Below the pieces are notes generated by a model. The model worked only from the letters and a program-made list of their open reading frames with translations. It made no database searches and was not told the DNA's origin. The translations under genes and the position numbers were made by a program. DNA of 64,000 bases. Origin: Syntrophothermus lipocalidus DSM 12680 (GTDB taxonomy: Bacteria; Bacillota; Syntrophomonadia; Syntrophomonadales; Syntrophothermaceae). Shown here piece by piece: positions 27,180 through 36,121 of this stretch; within the stretch, counting starts at the first letter, position 1, and the number at the start of each line of letters is the position of its first letter. The DNA lies in contig NC_014220.1 in assembly GCF_000092405.1 (NCBI RefSeq), forward strand, positions 1,922,001 to 1,986,000, in the 5' to 3' direction.

Positions 27180-28391
27180 TCAGTTCTTCATCAGTATGGC
27201 CATCCAGGGCAAGGTGTTGTAGCCGCCGGCAGTCAGAAGCTCGATTATGCGGGTGAGGTAGGCCGTGTTGTGCTCCACCGTCTTGGCAAAGGCCTGGATG
27301 ACGCGAAGCGCCAGTTTTTGAGTCAGCCCTTTATGAAAAGCCCCTACGCCGACCAGCTGCAGCTTTATCATTGCGTAATGCACAGCCAGCATCACGAAGG
27401 CGTCAAAGATATCCTTCTGGTCGAAGGGAAACAGGCTGCGGAATACGTAGTTAACCAGGTAATTTTCTAGGATGTAGCCGTGTTCCCTGACAAACGGCAC
27501 GAAGTAGTCCTCGTAAGCCGACCGGTAGCGGACCGCCACGTCCTCAAACGAAGCCCCCTTCACGCATCCCACCCCTGCCAGGAACCAGGCGAAGTTCTCC
27601 AGATACCTGGCACTGCTTATGCCCTCGGCAAATCGCTCGTCAGCAAGTTCCTTAGCCAGCTTAACCTGCAGCTCCACCTGGGTCGGCACACCAGCCAGCA
27701 TCTCCGCCGTTGCCTTATCGTTCTGCACGCGGCGGTACTCGTCCACAATGCCGGGGATCTCCTGTACCTGCCCCCCCTCAACCGCCTCGCCCAGCCTGCG
27801 GCAAAACATGCCTAAAAGCACCATCCGGTCGTCCAAAGGCAAAGCCCTGTTCTGCAGGATATCGACAGCCAGCTCCCGTATCTCCCAGAAATACCGCACC
27901 GGTCGGTTGGCAGCCGCAAGAGCCCTGCTGTCCACCTTGGTCTTGATCTGCGTCCGCTCCGGTACCATTTCTTCGACAAGATCAAACTCCATCGGTTCCG
28001 GGTTCAAAAGCGCGAGCCGCGCCGCTTCCGGACAGGACATGGTCGCCGACCTCTCCAACACCCCGTTCACTTCGTTGACAGTACGAGGGTACGTGTAGCA
28101 GGTGTTCGAAAGATACTCCTCCCCGAGCCTAAGCTGGATGAGGCAGAGCGACTCACCGGTCAAAAAGGGGCAGCGACCGTCTTTTTTCATCCTCACCCGC
28201 GCGTGCTCAGCAGGCGACGGCTGGGAGCGGTTGCGCCCCACGTGCTTCGCAAACATACCGGCCAGTTCGGGCTCTTTCACCCGCCGGTACTTTTTGTAGG
28301 TCTCTTCGTCAATCGTCACCCTCCAGCCCACGCAGCAGCTGTCTTCGCACTCATTACCTATACACCTGAACTTCGCCATATACTGAGGCAT
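27180..28391 (-). CDS. fliB: Flagellin lysine-N-methylase
   Basis: 403 aa. The N-terminal Cys-rich motif CIGNECEDSCCVGW and further Cys in CPFL, CLIQL, NTCYTYPR are characteristic of FliB, a radical-SAM-like enzyme that methylates surface lysines of flagellin. ATG 28391 (PQYMAKFRC) has GCGGAG upstream and was preferred to ATG 28433. It lies beside flagellin genes, which fits its substrate. Confidence 0.88.
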   Translation of the reverse strand: MPQYMAKFRCIGNECEDSCCVGWRVTIDEETYKKYRRVKEPELAGMFAKHVGRNRSQPSPAEHARVRMKKDGRCPFLTGESLCLIQLRLGEEYLSNTCYTYPRTVNEVNGVLERSATMSCPEAARLALLNPEPMEFDLVEEMVPERTQIKTKVDSRALAAANRPVRYFWEIRELAVDILQNRALPLDDRMVLLGMFCRRLGEAVEGGQVQEIPGIVDEYRRVQNDKATAEMLAGVPTQVELQVKLAKELADERFAEGISSARYLENFAWFLAGVGCVKGASFEDVAVRYRSAYEDYFVPFVREHGYILENYLVNYVFRSLFPFDQKDIFDAFVMLAVHYAMIKLQLVGVGAFHKGLTQKLALRVIQAFAKTVEHNTAYLTRIIELLTAGGYNTLPWMAILMKN

Positions 28392-28473
28392 CAGTAATCT
28401 CCGCTTCTTCTCCCCCAACTTCCAATCCCCCATTCTCCTTTTTCACCTGCGCCTCCCCCTGGTTAAGGTATAA

Positions 28474-28508
28474 CAAAAGCTCTGGAGCAAAACAAGCACT
28501 CCAGAGCT
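28474..28508 (-). terminator. Terminator of the 28556 gene
   Basis: AGCTCTGGAG/CTCCAGAGCT 10-bp stem with an 11-base loop, TTTT after it on the minus strand. Confidence 0.75.
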
Positions 28509-28555
28509 GTTGTCTAACCCGGGAAGCGCGGGAAGAAAACCCTCAGCCGCCCGCC

Positions 28556-28924
28556 TTAACAAAGAACACAAGGCGCAAGAATCTTGCCCGTCTCCTCTTT
28601 CCATCCCTCAAAAGCAGGTATGAGCTGCCCCTCCAGTATCTCCCGGGCCCTTTCCCACTCTTCTTCCACGCAGGCCCGGGCTGCCCGGTCCAGGACCTCC
28701 CACAGCCAGTCAGACCATTCCTGCCAGAGGGTAGTCTTGCATTCGATTCCTACTGCCTGAAACGCCCGTTCTATCGCTACCAGCGCCTCGCCTACATCGC
28801 ATATGGTGTTCACCGTCCAGAACGTGTCCTCATCCTGGGCCCGTTCCGAGGCAAAAACCAGCGCTTCTCCCATGGTTTCCACAAGGCCTAACGCCCGGTT
28901 CGCCACCTCATGGGTCATGCTCAT
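28556..28924 (-). CDS. Conserved-looking protein of unknown function
   Basis: 122 aa, helical, acidic and Trp-rich (FWTVNTICDVGEALVAIERAF, WQEWSDWLWEVLDRAARA). No domain recognised. GGAGGTGG precedes ATG 28924. It sits between the flagellin remnant and fliB and has its own terminator; a role with flagellin is suggested by location only. Confidence 0.55.
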   Translation of the reverse strand: MSMTHEVANRALGLVETMGEALVFASERAQDEDTFWTVNTICDVGEALVAIERAFQAVGIECKTTLWQEWSDWLWEVLDRAARACVEEEWERAREILEGQLIPAFEGWKEETGKILAPCVLC

Positions 28925-28959
28925 TGCCCGACCACCTCCACCACTGGCGTTGTTGCAGC

Positions 28960-29357
28960 CTACCTTCCTAAGAGCTGCAAAACCGACTGCGGCTGCTGGT
29001 TGGCTTGGGCAAGCATCGCCGTGCCTGCCTGCTGCAGGATATTGTTCTTTGTGAACTCCATCATCTCTCTCGCCATGTCCACGTCCCTTATGCGCGACTC
29101 CGCTGCCGTCAGGCTTTCCAGAGCAGTACCCAAGTTATTGATGGTGTGCTCCAGGCGGTTCTGGATAGCTCCCAGCCTGGCCCGCTCGGCTGAAACCAAA
29201 CCTATAGCTCGACTGATCACAGTTATGGCAGCGCTTAGTTGCAACGGTTGATACGAAGGCCGGAAGAGAGCTTCTCGAGGGATTTGGAGATTAGAATGTT
29301 ACTAAGGGAAAGCTGGTGGTAGGTATTAAGCGACGCGATGTTGTGGTTGATCCTCAT
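28960..29357 (-). pseudogene. Mini-flagellin: central region deleted and frame broken
   Basis: From ATG 29357 the frame reads the flagellin D0/D1 N-terminus ([13 protein letters not shown] ... [13 protein letters not shown]) and stops at TAA 29237-29235 after 40 residues. A second frame from TTG 29244 to 28960 encodes 94 residues of the flagellin C-terminus ([17 protein letters not shown] ... [14 protein letters not shown]). About 500 residues of the middle, compared with the intact gene at 31702, are gone. AAGGAGG and a sigma-28-like promoter remain. Most likely a deletion remnant; coupled translation of two halves is possible but unproven. Confidence 0.8.
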
Positions 29358-29445
29358 GGACAAACGACCTCCTTGCACGTTGATTTTGGTCTATACCATA
29401 ATCACCGCGCTCCCAACACCGCCTCGCGCGCGTACCCGATGTATA

Positions 29446-29472
29446 TTATCGTCATCCCTGAAAAATCGTTAA
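29446..29472 (-). promoter_or_regulatory. Sigma-28-type flagellar promoter of the mini-flagellin
   Basis: Minus-strand TTAA, exactly 15 bases, GACGATAA: two mismatches from the TAAA-N15-GCCGATAA consensus. It lies 89 bases before the mini-flagellin ATG. The rest of 29473-29795 shows only a short hairpin (ACTTGGAC/GTCCAAGT at 29606-29626). Confidence 0.6.
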
Positions 29473-29795
29473 CAGGCTTTTTGAGACATTGAAGCGAATT
29501 ACGTCCTGCTATCTCCTGCTTTCTTTTATTTTCTGCCCAAAATATATTCTCATAAACAGTCACACGGGGAAGGTTCTCGTGCACGCTCCCGGTTAGAACG
29601 AAATAACTTGGACAAATGGTCCAAGTGTTTACACAGAAGAACCGTCAGACTGTGTGAGAACTGGCTGGCTACAGCATAAATATACACTCTAGGCACTGCT
29701 GGTTTCGCAAGCGAGTGGATATTATACAACTAGAGGTATGATTACGCATCACAATTTCGTTTTCACACAGTTTGCCGTCCCCTTGAACTGTTTGG

Positions 29796-29823
29796 TTCGC
29801 AAAGCTTGCGCAAGTGGTATAAT
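29796..29823 (+). promoter_or_regulatory. Extended -10 promoter of the DUF488 cassette
   Basis: TGGTATAAT (29815-29823) is a perfect TATAAT with an extended TG; TTCGCA at 29796-29801 is a weak -35 with 16-base spacing. Drives the three plus-strand genes at 29854-31433. Confidence 0.6.
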
Positions 29824-29853
29824 GTCAACAGAAGCAACACGCTGACGGATGTG

Positions 29854-30297
29854 ATGATTATGGCTGGCCAGCTGATTACGGTGTCTCTAACTCGATGCAG
29901 GCAAGTCTCATGTGACGAACGCTGGCAGATAACTAGGTCGTATACGCCTTCCAGCAGCCTGCTCTGGGTACCAGAACTTGCTCCGAGTCCCGGGCTTTTT
30001 AATCAGTTCATAAGCCGTTGGAAAGACCAAGATCCGCAAATGTGGTGGCCCATTTACAAAGAACAGTTCGTTGGGGAATTAGAACAAGAAGAAAAGAAGT
30101 CAGCCCTTCGGCGGCTATGGAAAAAGCTAAAGGCCGGTAAGTCTATAGCGTTGGTCTGCTTTTGTCCCGACGCCAGCATTTGTCATCGTTCATTGGTAGC
30201 AGAGTTCATGAGGCAGTATGGCATCGAAGCCTTTGAGTACGAGCCCCCTAGTCAGCGCGAGGAGGTAGATAGCCCCTACGTTACAACCCTATTTTGA
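29854..30297 (+). CDS. DUF488 family protein 1
   Basis: 147 aa. LITVSLTRCRQVS and the Cys/His cluster CFCPDASICHRSLVAEFM define DUF488, a family of unknown biochemical function recurrent in defence or stress contexts. ATG 29854 (or 29860) is used because an in-frame start at 29806 lies inside the promoter. First of three co-directional genes. Confidence 0.78.
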   Translation: MIMAGQLITVSLTRCRQVSCDERWQITRSYTPSSSLLWVPELAPSPGLFNQFISRWKDQDPQMWWPIYKEQFVGELEQEEKKSALRRLWKKLKAGKSIALVCFCPDASICHRSLVAEFMRQYGIEAFEYEPPSQREEVDSPYVTTLF

Positions 30298-30306
30298 GGT
30301 GATATT

Positions 30307-30741
30307 GTGGTAATTTATACCATTGGTTTTAGTAAGAAAAACCTGCGGGAATTCGTAGCTCGCTTGAAGAGCGCCGGAGTTAAGAAAGTCATAGACATAA
30401 GATTAAACAACACTTCGCAGTTGGCGGGCTTCGCTAAGAAAGATGACTTGGCATACGTGCTAGGGTTGGTAGGTATCGAATATGAACACCTGACCAACTT
30501 GGCTCCTACCCAGGATTTGTTGGGCAGCTATAAAAAGAAAGCGATCTCCTGGCCAGAGTACGAAAAGCGATTCCTAAACCTCTTGCAAGAGCGAGAAGCA
30601 AGCACTTACACAGACCGAATTGCTGAATCCGATGCTGTGTGTTTCCTCTGCGCGGAAGATAAACCAAACTTTTGTCACCGACGCTTGGTCGCAGAGTACT
30701 TCGCCAGTCTAATCCCGGGAACGAGAATAGAACATCTGTAA
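30307..30741 (+). CDS. DUF488 family protein 2
   Basis: 144 aa. Starts VIYTIGFSKKNLREFVARLK and VIDIRLNN as typical in DUF488, and ends with CFLCAEDKPNFCHRRLVAEYF, the same C...CHRxLVAE motif as its neighbour. GTG 30307 follows GAGGTGATATT, nine bases after the first gene. The two are diverged paralogues, probably forming a complex. Confidence 0.85.
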   Translation: MVIYTIGFSKKNLREFVARLKSAGVKKVIDIRLNNTSQLAGFAKKDDLAYVLGLVGIEYEHLTNLAPTQDLLGSYKKKAISWPEYEKRFLNLLQEREASTYTDRIAESDAVCFLCAEDKPNFCHRRLVAEYFASLIPGTRIEHL

Positions 30742-30761
30742 AGTCCATGGGGAGGGGTTGA

Positions 30762-31433
30762 ATGCCGAGGAAAAAGCTCTTGTGTCTTGCCGTCTCACGC
30801 AAGATGAGAGGAACGTGCATTGCAGGTATAGACGCTGAAACTCGCACCTGGCTGCGACCGGTAAACGCGGGCGGAGCAGAACTTTATGAGAATGACATAA
30901 GATACCAAAGGAGGGGCGACTTACCGAAGCTTCTGGACGTCATCGAAATCGCGGTTACTCAGCCTGAGCCCCTGTATTACCAACCGGAGAATTGGGTAAT
31001 TGACAGAACTTTCCCGTGGAGAAAAACTTATAACCTTCTGGAAGGACAACGCACCGATAGGAGAAAAGTTCTCGATGGGCTTCTTAGCGATCAAGAATAC
31101 GTACTGGGGAATGCTAGTGATAGGCTGACACCAGAGGAATGCCGCAATCTGAAGTCGTCCATAATGCTAATCAAAGTAGCCACAGCTACCTTTGAAGTTA
31201 CTTTGAGTGTTCGTCATTCCCTGCAGGTAAGAGCCCATTTTACCTACCAGGGTAACGAATACAACCTGGTGGTTACAGACATCGCCTGGGAAAATGTAAT
31301 AAGAACAAACGCCTTGGGCCGTTACCAGTATGATACCCCTTTTTACCTGACAATCGGCTTGGGGCAGAAGCTTCCAGCACTGAACGCTCACTTCAAACTG
31401 GTCGCCGGAGTAATCCCTGTTAGCATCCTATGA
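30762..31433 (+). CDS. Dual OB-like domain protein linked to DUF488
   Basis: 223 aa. KLLCLAVSRKMRGTCIAGIDAETRTWLRPVN resembles the start of dual-OB domain proteins that I have seen annotated beside DUF488; the second half is beta-rich (FEVTLSVRHSLQVRAHFTYQGNEYNLVVTD). OB folds would suggest nucleic-acid or nucleotide binding. Third gene of the cassette, 20 bases after DUF488-2. Family name recalled, not verified. The 31434-31701 gap holds only a degraded GGGGACG piece. Confidence 0.6.
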   Translation: MPRKKLLCLAVSRKMRGTCIAGIDAETRTWLRPVNAGGAELYENDIRYQRRGDLPKLLDVIEIAVTQPEPLYYQPENWVIDRTFPWRKTYNLLEGQRTDRRKVLDGLLSDQEYVLGNASDRLTPEECRNLKSSIMLIKVATATFEVTLSVRHSLQVRAHFTYQGNEYNLVVTDIAWENVIRTNALGRYQYDTPFYLTIGLGQKLPALNAHFKLVAGVIPVSIL

Positions 31434-31701
31434 CCCAGGTCAATATTCCCTGGGTTAATGTCTGCACAATATGACGCCACCTGCAAATACAAGGGGACGA
31501 CAGATTGCGTCAGCGTCAGCCCTGAAGTGTCCACTCATTCTCAGAATACCCTCATCGAATAACTCCGCAAAAACAGAAATCGCACACGCATTCGGTTGTC
31601 TGACGTGTCATTGCCGTCCCACCCTTAAATCACACTCGTTATGCCTGGACAAAATAGGGGACTGAGAAGAAACTCCCAGCCCCCAGATAATTGACAACTT
31701 G

Positions 31702-33768
31702 CTATCTTCCGAGGAGCTGCAGGACCGACTGCGGCTGCTGGTTGGCCTGGGCCAGCATGGCGGTCGCGGCCTGGGTCAGGATGTTCATCTTGGTGAACTC
31801 CATCATCTCCTTCGCCATGTCCACGTCTCTGATGCGGGACTCGGCAGCGGTCAGGTTCTCGGCCGAGGTTCCCAGGTTGTTGATGGTGTGCTCGAGGCGG
31901 TTCTGATAAGCACCCAGCTTGGAGCGCTCGGCGGAAACAGTTTCTATGGCGTCGTTAATTACGCTGATGGCCGCCGTAGCCGTGTCGTAACTGGACACGT
32001 CCAGGGCGTACTCCACCGCTTCATTGGTGGTGCCGTTGGTGACCACCTTGGTGGTGGTCAGCTTGGCGATCTGCCCGTTGCCGGCCACCACGTCACCGCC
32101 CGCGGTGCGACCGGACACGTGCAGGGCCAGAGAGCGCATGTCGTTAATCTGAACCGTCATGCTCTGGGCGCTGTTGGCTCCCACCTGGAAGGTGGCCTCA
32201 AAGCCGTTGCCCGCCCGGTCCCAGAGGATCATGCTTACAGGGGTATCGGATTCAAAACCGGAGACCTGGGTGAAGGTCAAGGTACCCGAACTGTGCGATA
32301 CCGAATACTTGCCGTTGAGCCGGGTGTTGTTGGTTATGGCATCTTTCAGCTTTGACATTTGGGTTGTCGCGGTGTCCGTAGTCTCGTAAAGTATGGCCTG
32401 CCCGGCCGTAATCTCGGCAGCATACTTAACGGCGTCGTCCACCACCAGGATGTCCACGCCGTCAATGGTGAACTTCCCCCCGGCGGTGAGCATGTTTTGC
32501 GAAGTGTGAGTGTAAGTCATGACTCCCTGTACGGCGGTACTGGATACGCTCACTTTTTCCACGGCAATCTCGCTTATCTTGTTCGCCTTTTCCGTCAGGA
32601 TGACCTTGGTGCCGCTGTAAGAGACGTCGTAAAGGGTATTGACTGTAGTATTATTTGCCAGGGCGGTGGCGATGCTCTGCGCCTGCTGTTCGGCATTGTA
32701 CTTGTCGGCAGCGGTGCCGATGGTGAAGTCGATGTTGCCCGATGACCCATCTCCTATTAGCCTAGCCTGAAGCTTAATGGTCTGGTACCCGCCGATGACG
32801 CCGTCGCGGGCAATGCGCAGATCAAAGGTGTCGGTATTCTTGACAAACGCCTGGGTAATGTCGAAGGCGTACACACCGCGGGTAGGCGAGCTGGCCCCGC
32901 CGGTCATGGCCGCCGTGGTGCGGTTGTTTAAGGCCGTCGCTGAGTTGAGTCCCCCGGTGAAGGCCTGGCCGGCGTTTGTTCCGCTGGCATACACCACCTG
33001 GACGTCCACTTCTTTGGTCACCAACCCGGAGTTGTTGATGAGGTCTTCGATATTTTGCGCGGTTTTAGTTGAGAGGTCAGTGGTCACCGTGACCAGGTAA
33101 CCGGATCTCTCGACATTTTCATCCCCCGCGTCAGCATCGTGAACCAGCTTGAACATCCAGCCGTTCAGTTCCTCGCCGGTGTCCTTGGCCCGGATTATAA
33201 AGCGCAGGTCGTCGCCGCCGTCATTGGTGAAATAAAAGCTGGTCTCCGCCTTGGCGGTGTTGCTGGCAGCCAGCGTCTCGACAGGCGAGATATTGCCTGC
33301 CTTGCCGCCTTCAGTGGTGGTGAGCACCGTGCCTTCGGTGGCCTTCGAACCGCCGCCGTCCAGCAGCTTCTTGGTGTTGAACTCGGTGGTGTTGCCGATG
33401 CGGTTCAGCTCCGAGGTGAGCTGGTTCATTTCCTTCTGGATCTCGGCGCGGTCAACGTCGGTGTTGGTGTCGTTGGCCGCCTGCACCGCCAGCTCGCGCA
33501 TGCGCTGCAGGATGGAGTGGGCCTCGTTCAAGGCACCCTCAGCCGTCTGGATCATGGAGATGCCGTCTTGGGAATTGCGCACGGCCATGTCGAGACCCCG
33601 GATCTGGGCCCGCATCTTCTCGCTTATGGCCAAACCTGCGGCGTCGTCGCCGGCGCGGTTGATGCGAAGGCCGGAAGAGAGCTTCTCCAGGGACTTGGCG
33701 GTTAAGGTGTTGTTCAGGGTAAGCATGCGATAGGTGTTGAGAGACGCGATGTTGTGGTTGATACGCAT
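31702..33768 (-). CDS. fliC: Flagellin, long form
   Basis: 688 aa. Conserved D0/D1 N-terminus ([16 protein letters not shown] to about residue 140) and C-terminus (about 605-688, ending [14 protein letters not shown]) enclose a roughly 460-residue Thr/Ala/Gly-rich D2/D3 insertion exposed on the filament. Typical flagellins are 270-500 aa. ATG 33768 with AAGGAGG upstream. Export via FliS, translation probably limited by CsrA, methylation by FliB encoded nearby. Confidence 0.95.
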   Translation of the reverse strand: MRINHNIASLNTYRMLTLNNTLTAKSLEKLSSGLRINRAGDDAAGLAISEKMRAQIRGLDMAVRNSQDGISMIQTAEGALNEAHSILQRMRELAVQAANDTNTDVDRAEIQKEMNQLTSELNRIGNTTEFNTKKLLDGGGSKATEGTVLTTTEGGKAGNISPVETLAASNTAKAETSFYFTNDGGDDLRFIIRAKDTGEELNGWMFKLVHDADAGDENVERSGYLVTVTTDLSTKTAQNIEDLINNSGLVTKEVDVQVVYASGTNAGQAFTGGLNSATALNNRTTAAMTGGASSPTRGVYAFDITQAFVKNTDTFDLRIARDGVIGGYQTIKLQARLIGDGSSGNIDFTIGTAADKYNAEQQAQSIATALANNTTVNTLYDVSYSGTKVILTEKANKISEIAVEKVSVSSTAVQGVMTYTHTSQNMLTAGGKFTIDGVDILVVDDAVKYAAEITAGQAILYETTDTATTQMSKLKDAITNNTRLNGKYSVSHSSGTLTFTQVSGFESDTPVSMILWDRAGNGFEATFQVGANSAQSMTVQINDMRSLALHVSGRTAGGDVVAGNGQIAKLTTTKVVTNGTTNEAVEYALDVSSYDTATAAISVINDAIETVSAERSKLGAYQNRLEHTINNLGTSAENLTAAESRIRDVDMAKEMMEFTKMNILTQAATAMLAQANQQPQSVLQLLGR

Positions 33769-33777
33769 AAAAAATCT

Positions 33778-33815
33778 ACCTCCTTGTAACGTTCTCGGGC
33801 GGCGTCCATGCCGCC
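33778..33815 (-). promoter_or_regulatory. Candidate CsrA-binding leader of fliC
   Basis: Minus-strand hairpin GGCGGC-ATGGAC-GCCGCC (33815-33798) presents GGA in its loop; 12 bases further is ACAAGGAGGT, whose GGA is the ribosome site. Two GGA sites, one in a hairpin loop and one at the Shine-Dalgarno, are the arrangement by which CsrA represses hag in B. subtilis. Confidence 0.6.
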
Positions 33816-33822
33816 GGATCAA

Positions 33823-33960
33823 TTAAGAATTAAGAGTTTAGAATGAAGAATTATATCAGGAACGTGGAACTAAGTTATTGAAGGTGGAGAATTAAGAATT
33901 GGTTTGCGTTCTGGCACTGATTGTTAATTCTTAATTCTCAATTCTTCATTCTTAATTCCT
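33823..33960. repeat. Inverted GAATTAA heptamer arms in the fliC leader
   Basis: Left arm 33823-33857 (GAATTAAGAGTTTAGAATGAAG and similar) and right arm 33922-33958 (TTAATTCTTAATTCTCAATTC and similar) around a 65-bp loop. Heptamer period with substitutions. Confidence 0.8.
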
Positions 33961-34028
33961 CTCTACCCCTCCTTTCCTGTTTTCCCGGAGTCCCGGGCAC
34001 GGGCCCGGCTCCGGTGCTGTTACGTAAA

Positions 34029-34056
34029 ATATCGAAAAATCCACCCCAGAGGTTTA
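34029..34056 (-). promoter_or_regulatory. Possible sigma-28 promoter for fliC
   Basis: Minus-strand TAAA, 16 bases, TTCGATAT, about 260 bases before fliC. It is a weak match and overlaps the fliD terminator hairpin. Confidence 0.25.
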
Positions 34057-34075
34057 ATCTTTTCAGGGTGGATTT
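34035..34075 (-). terminator. Terminator of fliD
   Basis: AAATCCACCC/GGGTGGATTT 10-bp stem, 19-base loop, followed on the minus strand by five T. Confidence 0.7.
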
Positions 34076-34137
34076 CGAACTTTCTATGGCATTTTTCGCG
34101 CGATTGCATTCCGTTTCTCGCGATTTCCTTCTTTTGA

Positions 34138-34290
34138 GCCACAGATTTTTGAAAGACGCAGACCCTCACGACACCTGATGGCGTCACCACTAGAGAATGA
34201 AAATGCCGGTGCATTTTTAGGGCAGATTGACGCAGACGTTATTATTAATTCTTTTATTTTAATTTATTCCTGCGTCGTTCTGCGTCTAAA
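34138..34290. repeat. CACAGAT/GACGCAGA arms with a CACTAGAGAATGAAAATG copy
   Basis: GCCACAGATTTTTGAAAGACGC at 34138 faces TCCTGCGTCGTTCTGCGTCT at about 34268-34287. Between them is a full GACCCTCACGACACC...GCGTC-ACCACTAGAGAATGAAAATG copy (34159-34205). Confidence 0.65.
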
Positions 34291-34296
34291 CAATTT

Positions 34297-35802
34297 CTAC
34301 TGCTGCTGGCTAGAGCCGCCGAACTGCATGGCCAGCCACATGCTCTGCTGGTTCATGCGCTGGATGGCCTGCTCCATGGCCTCGAACTGGCGGTAGTACC
34401 GGTCCTCCATGTCTTTCAAGCGGTCTTCCAGCTTGTCGATGGTGGTGTTGATGCGCGAGATTTCCCGGCCGATGGTGCTCGAGTCGTAGTAGCCGGTACC
34501 GGAGCCGGCTTTGTCAGTGATGAGCTTCATGCTCTTGGTCAGCTCGTCGTAGAGCCGCACGGCGAGCCCCTGACCGGATGAGGTCTCGCTGGTCTTCGTA
34601 AAGAGGTTCATGACTCCCTCCGTATCCTGGGCTAGGGCCTGGCGGAGCTTGGACTCGTCGAGGTAGAGCTTGCCGCCTTCCCGGTAGGAACCGGTGGTGA
34701 TGCCGACGGCGCTCAAAGAGGTGTAGCTCCCGGACAGGCCCTCGACTCGGGCCATGGCGGCAGAACGCACGCGGCTGTATACACCGTAGAGGAGAGAATC
34801 TCCTCTCAAAAGCCCGCTCCTCGCCTTCGCCTCCCACTTCTCTATGTCAGACTCCTTCATCTCTTTTTTCTGGTCGTCGGTCAGGGGCTGGTAGTCGCGG
34901 TAGCGCTCCTCGTTCAGCTCGGTAAACATGAGTCCCACCGCGTCGTTGTAAGCGTTGACCCAGGCCTTTATCTTCTCGACGACCGCCTCGGTGTCGTTTC
35001 CGACACTGACCGTGACCGTGCTGGCGGACGTGCTCTTCAGGTTGAAGGTGATGCCGGCGACCGTGAACTGGTTGGTAGAAAACTCCAGACCTGTCAGGTC
35101 GTTAAAGTCGATGCTGGCGTTAGTCCCTTGATAAGTAGTGTTTAGTTCGACACCGAGCTTCAGCTTGTCCCTGAGGAAACCCTGGTCGTCCGCCTTGACC
35201 GTGATTTTAGCCTGGCTGCCGGTGGAGCCGGTCACGAGAAAGAACCGGTTCAAGGTGCTGTCGTACGAAGCCTTGATGCCGATATTCGCCTTATTTATCT
35301 CGCTCACCACCGTGTATATGTTGGCGGTGGAGGTGTCGAACGAAAAATATTTAGAAACGGCCTCGCCGTTTACGGTTCCTTCCAGGGTAAATGTAACAGT
35401 GCCGCTCAACCCGAACTGTTCGGCCAGGGTCTTGGTCCCGCTGGTCCCCTGCTCGTCGGCAAGGGATTCGGTGCTAGACTTGTACACCCCGCTCGCCAGG
35501 CTGTTCACCTTCACGGTGTAGGTGCCGGCAACCGCAGACGTACCTGCCGACGCGGTGAGCACGCTGGTGTCGGAAGATGTCGCCGTTTTCGACTGGAAAC
35601 TTCCCTGGAGCTTGAGGTCGAAGGTAGCGTTCCTGAGAGCCAGGAGCTTGGTGTTTATATTGCGGTAGTCTTCTCGCTGCCATTCCAGTACCTGCCTCTT
35701 CTGGTACCAGGTGTCGACCCGGGTGCGCTCGGCCTTCATGAGGTCGCTGACCCACTGGTCGATGTCGATGCCGCTCGCTAATCCGGTTATCCTCGTGACC
35801 AT
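34297..35802 (-). CDS. fliD: Flagellar filament cap protein FliD
   Basis: 501 aa. N-terminal FliD domain (TRITGLASGIDIDQWVSDLMKAERTRVD), a variable central part, and a C-terminal coiled coil (INTTIDKLEDRLKDMEDRYYRQFEAME) typical of the cap. The second of two adjacent ATG codons (35802) has better spacing to GGGGGTGG. Lies between csrA and fliC, whereas in B. subtilis fliD follows hag. Confidence 0.93.
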   Translation of the reverse strand: MVTRITGLASGIDIDQWVSDLMKAERTRVDTWYQKRQVLEWQREDYRNINTKLLALRNATFDLKLQGSFQSKTATSSDTSVLTASAGTSAVAGTYTVKVNSLASGVYKSSTESLADEQGTSGTKTLAEQFGLSGTVTFTLEGTVNGEAVSKYFSFDTSTANIYTVVSEINKANIGIKASYDSTLNRFFLVTGSTGSQAKITVKADDQGFLRDKLKLGVELNTTYQGTNASIDFNDLTGLEFSTNQFTVAGITFNLKSTSASTVTVSVGNDTEAVVEKIKAWVNAYNDAVGLMFTELNEERYRDYQPLTDDQKKEMKESDIEKWEAKARSGLLRGDSLLYGVYSRVRSAAMARVEGLSGSYTSLSAVGITTGSYREGGKLYLDESKLRQALAQDTEGVMNLFTKTSETSSGQGLAVRLYDELTKSMKLITDKAGSGTGYYDSSTIGREISRINTTIDKLEDRLKDMEDRYYRQFEAMEQAIQRMNQQSMWLAMQFGGSSQQQ

Positions 35803-35819
35803 CATTCCACCCCCATCTG

Positions 35820-35912
35820 TAAATTAAGAATTCAGAATGCAGAATTAAGAATTAATTTCCTAATTCTTCATTCTTCATTCTTCATTCTTAATTCTTAACT
35901 CTTAATTCCTTT
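35820..35912. repeat. Inverted heptamer arms overlapping the csrA 3' end
   Basis: Left arm 35820-35855 and right arm 35862-35912 of GAATTAA-type words, loop only a few bases. The right arm encodes the last seven residues and stop of csrA. Confidence 0.85.
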
Positions 35913-36118
35913 ATCAGTCCTTCTATGCCTGTGGCGGTCTGGGCTGCCAGGCGGTTCTCCTCGCGGATGGCGTCGTAGATCTCCTGGCGGTACACCGCGA
36001 GCTCGCGCGGCGCTTCGATGCCCAGCCTCACCTTGTCCCCCTGAATCTCGATTACCGTAATGCGGATGCTATCTCCGATGACTATGGCCTCGTCTTTTTT
36101 TCTGCTCAATACAAGCAT
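35888..36118 (-). CDS. csrA: Carbon storage/translational regulator CsrA
   Basis: 76 aa; [20 protein letters not shown] and the RNA-binding [12 protein letters not shown] are canonical. It represses flagellin translation and is sequestered by FliW, encoded just upstream. The C-terminal KELRVKN and stop come from a GAATTAAGAGTTAAGAATTAA repeat arm, lengthening the usual tail. Confidence 0.96.
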   Translation of the reverse strand: MLVLSRKKDEAIVIGDSIRITVIEIQGDKVRLGIEAPRELAVYRQEIYDAIREENRLAAQTATGIEGLIKELRVKN

Positions 36119-36121
36119 ACT

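Noticed and set aside
29402-29584. 60-codon minus-strand frame upstream of the mini-flagellin
   Set aside because: It spans the sigma-28-like promoter and has no ribosome site or similarity to known proteins.
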